From Chitinophaga hostae (GTDB taxonomy: Bacteria > Bacteroidota > Bacteroidia > Chitinophagales > Chitinophagaceae), in assembly GCF_018224885.1 (NCBI RefSeq), contig NZ_JAGTXB010000019.1:101563-165562 (forward strand): a DNA stretch of 64,000 nucleotides. Reading direction: 5' to 3'. Position 1 is the stretch's first letter. Every line of letters begins with the position of its first letter. The translations under genes and the position numbers were made by a program. The notes below the pieces were generated by a model. That model had not been told where the DNA came from. It made no database searches and saw only the letters and a list, made by a program, of their open reading frames with translations. This document shows positions 58,912-64,000 of the stretch, in pieces.

Positions 58912-61473
58912 TTATTCCTGCACCAGCCGCTGTGCGCGGTGCAGGTTGTCCGTAGCCTGCAATATCTTATTCTTCAGTTTGGGATGATAATCCGGATGCT
59001 GCTCCAGGAAAGTGCTCACCACCTTCCATGCCGCTGCATCCTGGTAGTTGTTCCATATCGCATTGAGCCAGTTCACGGGGAAAAATATATCTCCTGTACG
59101 CTGAATATCTTCCAGCAGGTTCAATGTTTCCGGCAGGTATTTCTCCGATGTAGCCTGCCGTAGCGGATGATGCAGGTAGGCCAGACCGGTAGCTACCCAC
59201 GATTCCTTTGCGCGCCCCTGGCGGTCACGCAGGCTGTTAAAGAACTGATCCCGGTCGTTCTCCTGTGCGGATAAAGCGGGTATCAGGAAATTCAGCCTGT
59301 CTTTCTTATCGTTATCTTTTAGCCTGTCGCGCTGCTGCGCAATGATGGAATTGGCGGTATCAGATTTGAGTACAAGCGTCAGCGACATGGAGATATAGTC
59401 TTCCTCAGCGAGCTTCACTCCCGCCGGCGCCTGCTGTTTTTTCCATATAGCATACATGCGTTTACCCACGTCTTCTGTAGTATAAATATCCTGGCAGATC
59501 TTAAAGAGCAATTTCCGGTTATTCGGCGCCGGCTGTTTTTCCATGGCATCCCATACCTGCTGCTCCAGCCGGGCGGCATATGCTTTGCGGGTGGCAGGCG
59601 TAATAAATTCCCAGAACAGTGTACTGATGTAGCCAGACAACAACTTCAGGTTTGTTTCTTCCTGCTCGGCTGGTAAAACGTTAACGAACATACGTAATAG
59701 TTCCGCCGGCTGAAAGGTGCGCCCGGCAAGCATATTCTCATATGCGTTGATGTACGCCGAAGCCCGGTGCAGGGAGCTTTTCAGCTGAAATCCGTCCTGC
59801 TTCATAGCAGGATCAGAAGGGAATAGTCCGTAACCAAGACCACTGGCGTTAAACAGCAGGTACAATGGTTTTGGCTGGCCTGCGGCAGCTGCTACCATTA
59901 CCTTTTCCCTGGTCATATTCACATTCAGCGGTTGTACATGATCTGCATAAACGAGGGTCACGTCAAAGGCTTGTGGCCAGCGCCGCGGTTCACCGGATTC
60001 AGGATGCTGGGCAATTTCCAGGGAGGTAATTTTACCTGCATTTTCTTTCATTGTATAATCAAATACAGGCCTGCCCGACTCGTTCACCCATACTTTATTC
60101 CATTTGCGCAGATCAGTTTTCGTATACTTCGCCAGGATGGCGATCATATCGTTCCAATCGGCATTGCCGTAAGCATATTTTCTCAGGTATTCCTGCACGC
60201 CCTTTCGGAAATTATCCTTTCCCATCAGCAATTCAATCTGCCGCATCATTACAGGCGCTTTATGATAAATAATATCACCGTACATGGTGCCGGCATCGCG
60301 GAGGTTATCCAGCTGCTGACGTATAGGATTGGCGCCTGCGGTACGGTCCGTGTTATAGGCACGTGGGTAGTGATCCTGCAGGAAACGCAGGTTGAACTGC
60401 TCGCTGCCCAGGATATTTTCCGCCACCTTGTCGGCCATGAAATTGGCAAATACTTCTTTCATCCACACATCATTGAACCACCTCATTGTAACCAGGTCGC
60501 CAAACCACATATGTGCCGTTTCATGAGAAATGAGGTTGGTGCGGGAAAGCAGCTGATCCCTGGTGGGGCTCTGAAGAAAAAAGGACGATGCCTTGTAATG
60601 CACTACGCCCGGATGTTCCATGCCACCGAATTGAAAGTCGGGTATGGCCACATAGCCCATTTTCTGAAACGGAAAAGGAATACCGGTCCATTGTTCCAGG
60701 AATTTCACCGCTTCGCGATGCAGCTGAAAAACACTGTCGATATTGGTTCCCGGGTCTTTTTCCCTATACAGCAGTGTGGCATTCTTTTGCTTTATCTGCT
60801 GCACCGCTTCGCTGTATTTCCCGGCAGTAAAGGAAAAGAGATAGGTAGGCAATTTTTCTGTGGCAGCAAATGTATAAGTTACGGAAGATGAAGTCGCCAC
60901 ACTGTCTTTCATCCAGCCGTTGGCCAGCACTTTCCAGCCGGTAGGGACTTCCATGCTCAGGTTGAAAATGGCTTTCAGATCCGGCTGATCAAAACAGGGG
61001 AATACGAAACGTGCCCTGTCCGGCACAAACAGCGCATACAAAAATTCCGCATTGCGATTTAATGCTCCTTCTCCCGCTGTAAATGCCAGCGCTATTTCGT
61101 TCTTGCCGGTATGCAACATGGTGGCGGGTATCAACAGGTGCTCTGCTTCTACATTCGCCTTGGTTTGCTTACCATTCACCGTGATGCTGCTGATCTGCGC
61201 AGTCGTTTGTTTGAAATCCAGTTGTAATGGCTGGGAAACATCCGTCAATTGGAATTGTATCTTCTCCTTTGCCGGTATAGGTTCGGACTTAGTTTCAGGA
61301 ATGCTGAAATGAAGCGTATAGCTGACATCCCTGATAACGGCGTACCTGTATTGTGCGAGTTCCAGGGAAACACCGGCGGTAACCGGCACGGAATGATGTT
61401 GCTGTTGCGCCACAGCAGCCTGTGAAGCGGTCAGCAGAAAAAACATGGTTGGCAGAAATGATTTCATCGTCAT
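58912..61473 (-). CDS. M1-family zinc aminopeptidase (exported)
   Basis: The protein has 853 residues with a signal peptide (about residues 1-22, ending A-V-A-Q). It has the N-terminal beta domain of the gluzincin aminopeptidases, the exopeptidase loop G283-G-M-E-H287 in place of the usual GAMEN, and the zinc site H317-E318-x2-H321 with E340 18 residues later (W-M-K-E-V-F-A-N-F). A C-terminal helical ERAP1-like domain fills the rest. It removes N-terminal residues from peptides in the periplasm. It is convergent with the RagAB-like/thioredoxin operon; a role in degrading imported peptides is plausible but rests on location only. Confidence 0.93.
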   Translation of the reverse strand: MTMKSFLPTMFFLLTASQAAVAQQQHHSVPVTAGVSLELAQYRYAVIRDVSYTLHFSIPETKSEPIPAKEKIQFQLTDVSQPLQLDFKQTTAQISSITVNGKQTKANVEAEHLLIPATMLHTGKNEIALAFTAGEGALNRNAEFLYALFVPDRARFVFPCFDQPDLKAIFNLSMEVPTGWKVLANGWMKDSVATSSSVTYTFAATEKLPTYLFSFTAGKYSEAVQQIKQKNATLLYREKDPGTNIDSVFQLHREAVKFLEQWTGIPFPFQKMGYVAIPDFQFGGMEHPGVVHYKASSFFLQSPTRDQLLSRTNLISHETAHMWFGDLVTMRWFNDVWMKEVFANFMADKVAENILGSEQFNLRFLQDHYPRAYNTDRTAGANPIRQQLDNLRDAGTMYGDIIYHKAPVMMRQIELLMGKDNFRKGVQEYLRKYAYGNADWNDMIAILAKYTKTDLRKWNKVWVNESGRPVFDYTMKENAGKITSLEIAQHPESGEPRRWPQAFDVTLVYADHVQPLNVNMTREKVMVAAAAGQPKPLYLLFNASGLGYGLFPSDPAMKQDGFQLKSSLHRASAYINAYENMLAGRTFQPAELLRMFVNVLPAEQEETNLKLLSGYISTLFWEFITPATRKAYAARLEQQVWDAMEKQPAPNNRKLLFKICQDIYTTEDVGKRMYAIWKKQQAPAGVKLAEEDYISMSLTLVLKSDTANSIIAQQRDRLKDNDKKDRLNFLIPALSAQENDRDQFFNSLRDRQGRAKESWVATGLAYLHHPLRQATSEKYLPETLNLLEDIQRTGDIFFPVNWLNAIWNNYQDAAAWKVVSTFLEQHPDYHPKLKNKILQATDNLHRAQRLVQE

Positions 61474-61501
61474 CCTGTAAATATAAAGGATCGCGGTAAA
61501 T

Positions 61502-61531
61502 AAAAAAGACCGCCCTGTCAGTCAGGGCGGT
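61502..61531 (-). terminator. Rho-independent terminator of the GH20-like operon
   Basis: ACCGCCCTG (61509-61517) and CAGGGCGGT (61523-61531) form a perfect 9-bp stem around a five-base loop. On the minus strand it is followed by a T run (the A run at 61502-61507 on the plus strand). It lies 26 bases after the stop of the GH20-like gene. Confidence 0.85.
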
Positions 61532-61556
61532 TGGTATCCGGATAGGAATAGTATAC

Positions 61557-62687
61557 TTATAATTTCTCCTTCTTTCTGATTTCTGCAAACAATGCCTTAA
61601 AGGTATCTGCATTATCCTGTGTGCCTTTACGCACGCCTTTACGGTTGTAATACGCATCAATAAACTCACGGGTATTTATCCACATGGTTTCAAATACGCC
61701 AGGCATACGTTCCGACAGCGTGCGGGAATAATCCGCTCTCAGCGCATTTTTGCGGGCAGCATATACCTGTTCCAGCTGCGCCAGCGCAGCGTCTTTTTTT
61801 CCACAGGCCGACGGGAGCACCTGGAATCCCTTAATGGCAAAATAGGCAGGTGTAGGTGGTGCATCTTCATACTTCCAGTCGCAGATCATGATGTCTTTCG
61901 GGATCATGTCTATGGCCCTGGCAGTATTATTCATGCTTGCCTGCCATGCCAGCAGGTTGGTTTCCTTACCATCGATCAGCCGGTCGCTCCACATCCACAT
62001 CTGGCATTTTTTTTCTTTGAGATGTTGATGCAAGGTATTTACATAGGCGGCAAACAGTTCCGCCGGGTCTTTACCACCACAGCGGGGACATTTGTTATAG
62101 CCAATGATCCATGCTTCATCGAGGCCCACGTGAAACGCATCGGCGCCGCATACATCAATCAATTCATCCATTAAAGGAAAAATAATTTTGAACAGGTCCG
62201 GATGCCGGGTACACAAACATTTACTATAGAAGTCGAACATGCCCCCATCTTTCCAGGGTACAGGCGGATTATAATCCGGCGACTCATCCAGTTGCGGATA
62301 CTTTTTTAACAGCGGCCCAATTTCCGTTTGCTCCGACTGATGCGCCAGCAGGTTCATAGTAGGAATGAAGCGGATGCCTGCTTCCTTACAAGCCTGTACA
62401 ATCTGTTTCAGCTCCGTTTCCGAGAGACTGTTTCGCTCCGCCACTTCCGGGTTTGATTTGAACTGGTATACGTACTCTATTCTCAATGCCAGCGTGTTTA
62501 CACCTTCTGCCACCAGCGCTTCTTTAATAAAGCGGCAAAGCAGCGGTACATCCTGTGAAGCCGGAACACTCAGCAGTAAGCCTTTTACCGGTAGTACGTT
62601 CCATTTAAATGTGCCGGGCGACTGCGAAAATACTGTTGCCGGTACCAGCAGCAGCCACAAGGCGAAAAGGATTTGTTTTATCATCAT
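61557..62687 (-). CDS. Secreted GH20-like glycosidase
   Basis: The protein has 376 residues with a signal peptide (about residues 1-22, ending V-F-S-Q). It is a lone TIM barrel lacking the usual N-terminal GH20 beta domain. The key motif is F-H-V-G-L-D190-E191-A-W, matching the catalytic Asp-Glu pair of GH20 (commonly H-x-G-G-D-E). K-C-P-R-C-G-G-K-D-P follows, a cysteine pair seen in some GH20-like enzymes. The family removes terminal beta-N-acetylhexosamines. It starts seven bases after the end of the NHL lipoprotein gene, so they are cotranscribed, and probably belongs to a SusCD locus beyond the right edge. Confidence 0.8.
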   Translation of the reverse strand: MMIKQILFALWLLLVPATVFSQSPGTFKWNVLPVKGLLLSVPASQDVPLLCRFIKEALVAEGVNTLALRIEYVYQFKSNPEVAERNSLSETELKQIVQACKEAGIRFIPTMNLLAHQSEQTEIGPLLKKYPQLDESPDYNPPVPWKDGGMFDFYSKCLCTRHPDLFKIIFPLMDELIDVCGADAFHVGLDEAWIIGYNKCPRCGGKDPAELFAAYVNTLHQHLKEKKCQMWMWSDRLIDGKETNLLAWQASMNNTARAIDMIPKDIMICDWKYEDAPPTPAYFAIKGFQVLPSACGKKDAALAQLEQVYAARKNALRADYSRTLSERMPGVFETMWINTREFIDAYYNRKGVRKGTQDNADTFKALFAEIRKKEKL

Positions 62688-62694
62688 CTGTTTT

Positions 62695-63972
62695 TTATTC
62701 AGCTATTACCTTCCTGATACGATTATTATTTCTGTCCAACACATATACCACGCCGTGCTTGTCTACCGCCACGCCGGTGGGAGCACTAAACAGAGCGGCA
62801 GCGCCGGTACCGTCTGCAAACCCGGCTGTACCACCGCCTATGTAGGTGGTTACATTCCAGTTGTTGGCGGTAATAAGACGGATACACTGATTGGAGTTAA
62901 CCGTGCTGCCGTCGGAAGAACCATTGCCGGCTACATAAATATTGTTGGCAGCATCGAGGGTAATACCCCATGGGTTTTCGAAGCGTGCGGCTGTACCAAC
63001 GCCATTGACCAGTCCTGTCTGGTTTTCTGCACCGGCTATAACAGTAGGTTCCCAGCTGCCCGCAGCAAATTTTTTGATGATAGAATTCCCGTTTTCTGTT
63101 ACAAACAAATTACCCTTATCATCTACTGCCACATCTGCCGGGCCGCTCAGGCCTTTGATGATTTCCGCAGCCGTACCATCCTGCGTTACCTGGTAAATGC
63201 TGCCCGGGTAACGATTGTTGGCGTAATACAGGGTACCATTGCGTTTGTCGATACCCAGTCCCCAGGCCTCGCCCCAAACTATCCGTGACGTGGTGCCATC
63301 CGGTGTAATTTTACGAACCGTCCATGCAGATGGGTCTGATACAAATATATTACCGCTGTTGTCTGTTACTACGTCGAAAGGCAGGTAGAACTGTGCATCG
63401 CCGCCTTTTCCTTCCTGGTAGCCATACATCCCGCCAGCGAGGGTAGTTACGGTACCATCAGGCGCTATTTTACGCACACGGAAATTTTCTGCATCGGCTG
63501 CATATACATTCCCGTCTGCATCCACATCCAGGCCACATCGTTTGTTGAAACTGAATGCCACATTGCTTCCTTTTCCGTCCGAAAAACCGGCGGTGCCGTT
63601 GCCGGCCAGGGTGCTCACTTTATAAGAAGCTTCATACTGGAAATCCTTTGGCGCCTCGCCCGTTTTTCCGTTGATACTTACCACCACTTTACCCGTACCT
63701 GCTTTCTCCGGTATCACCACCAGGATATGATCGCTGATGATCCCTGTGACCAGGGCTTTAACGCCATTGATGGTAACGGTTACGCCTGTAGTATCTGTGC
63801 TGAAATTGGTTCCGTAAATCAATACTTCTGTTCCCGATCCGCCTTTCTCCGGTGTAAATTTATCCACTACTACGGGGGCGTTGTTATCGTGAACAAAACC
63901 TTTGTCTTTTTTACAGGCGGCTGCTGCAAACAACAGCAATACTACCTGTAAACGATATATCATAGTTTTCAT
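62695..63972 (-). CDS. IPT/TIG and NHL-repeat surface lipoprotein
   Basis: The protein has 425 residues with the lipobox A-A-A-A-C20. An IPT/TIG immunoglobulin-like domain lies at about residues 33-115 (V-D-K-F-T-P-E-K-G-G-S-G-T-E-V-L-I-Y-G). About five NHL-type beta-propeller repeats follow (G-L-D-V-D-A-D-G-N-V-Y-A-A-D, V-V-T-D-N-S-G-N-I-F-V-S-D, A-V-D-D-K-G-N-L-F-V-T-E, T-L-D-A-A-N-N-I-Y-V-A-G, A-V-D-K-H-G-V-V-Y-V-L-D-R). Such lipoproteins often lie next to SusD genes and are thought to bind glycan at the surface. It is 28 bases from the window edge; the upstream gene is not visible. Confidence 0.9.
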   Translation of the reverse strand: MKTMIYRLQVVLLLFAAAACKKDKGFVHDNNAPVVVDKFTPEKGGSGTEVLIYGTNFSTDTTGVTVTINGVKALVTGIISDHILVVIPEKAGTGKVVVSINGKTGEAPKDFQYEASYKVSTLAGNGTAGFSDGKGSNVAFSFNKRCGLDVDADGNVYAADAENFRVRKIAPDGTVTTLAGGMYGYQEGKGGDAQFYLPFDVVTDNSGNIFVSDPSAWTVRKITPDGTTSRIVWGEAWGLGIDKRNGTLYYANNRYPGSIYQVTQDGTAAEIIKGLSGPADVAVDDKGNLFVTENGNSIIKKFAAGSWEPTVIAGAENQTGLVNGVGTAARFENPWGITLDAANNIYVAGNGSSDGSTVNSNQCIRLITANNWNVTTYIGGGTAGFADGTGAAALFSAPTGVAVDKHGVVYVLDRNNNRIRKVIAE

Positions 63973-64000
63973 CTGTTATTTTTTTAGTTAGACAGTTACG

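Noticed and set aside
59932..60891. 319-codon open frame on the plus strand
   Set aside because: It lies wholly antisense to the M1 aminopeptidase, including its zinc-site codons.
1..64000. CRISPR arrays, tRNA or rRNA genes, prophage
   Set aside because: No regularly spaced repeats, cloverleaf-like tRNA sequence, conserved rRNA segments or phage structural genes were recognised on reading. This is a by-eye negative, not a search result.

Overview
The window comes from a chromosome of a Bacteroidota species, most likely a Chitinophaga-like member of the Chitinophagaceae. The reasons are four SusC-type TonB-dependent transporters (one cut by the left edge), three paired SusD lipoproteins, two ECF sigma/FecR pairs wired to SusCD, many secreted glycoside hydrolases, TANNTTTG-type -7 boxes, and little Shine-Dalgarno signal. 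No rRNA, tRNA, CRISPR array, insertion sequence or prophage was recognised. Assignments rest on reading motifs by eye, with no database search.

Left part (1-20 kb). The 5' end of a SusC gene and a GH116-type glycosidase with a twin-arginine signal lie on the minus strand. Both are preceded by the same LacI-type operator-like palindrome. Housekeeping genes follow: a metallophosphoesterase and an NmrA-like reductase divergent from an AraC regulator. Next comes a minus-strand block that reads, in its own direction, FAD-dependent oxidoreductase, ECF sigma, FecR, SusC with STN domain, SusD. Then come folD, two convergent DinB-like proteins that abut exactly, a small beta-barrel protein, a Gfo/Idh/MocA oxidoreductase and an OmpA-type lipoprotein.

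Middle (20-48 kb). A GH31 enzyme with an added N-terminal beta-sandwich, a YdcF-like protein and a GntP-type permease are followed by an A+T-rich two-gene islet (GNAT-like protein plus a 61-residue basic protein) and a PLP-dependent trans-sulfuration enzyme. From 27.9 to 38.3 kb is a complete polysaccharide utilisation locus: ECF sigma, FecR, SusC, SusD, GH2, GH29 fucosidase. The fucosidase and the GH2 point to a fucosylated, probably galactose-containing glycan. A beta-hydroxyacid dehydrogenase-like gene and an SLH/PrcB-domain gene converge on a 271-bp near-perfect inverted repeat. Beyond it lie a stand-alone receiver protein, an esterase, a GH127-type arabinofuranosidase, an Lrp regulator divergent from ppsA (with a duplicated C-terminal tail), a lipoprotein and an orphan Fic/Doc protein.

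Right part (49-64 kb). A LytTR response regulator, a LytS-type histidine kinase and a degenerate kinase-like membrane protein form one minus-strand operon. It is divergent from a SusC/SusD pair followed by two DUF4369/TlpA thioredoxins. The intergenic region holds 21-bp-period direct repeats of the kind LytTR proteins bind, so I infer that this RagAB-like locus is under two-component rather than sigma/anti-sigma control. An M1 aminopeptidase converges on it, followed by a GH20-like enzyme and an IPT/NHL lipoprotein that probably belong to another locus beyond the right edge.
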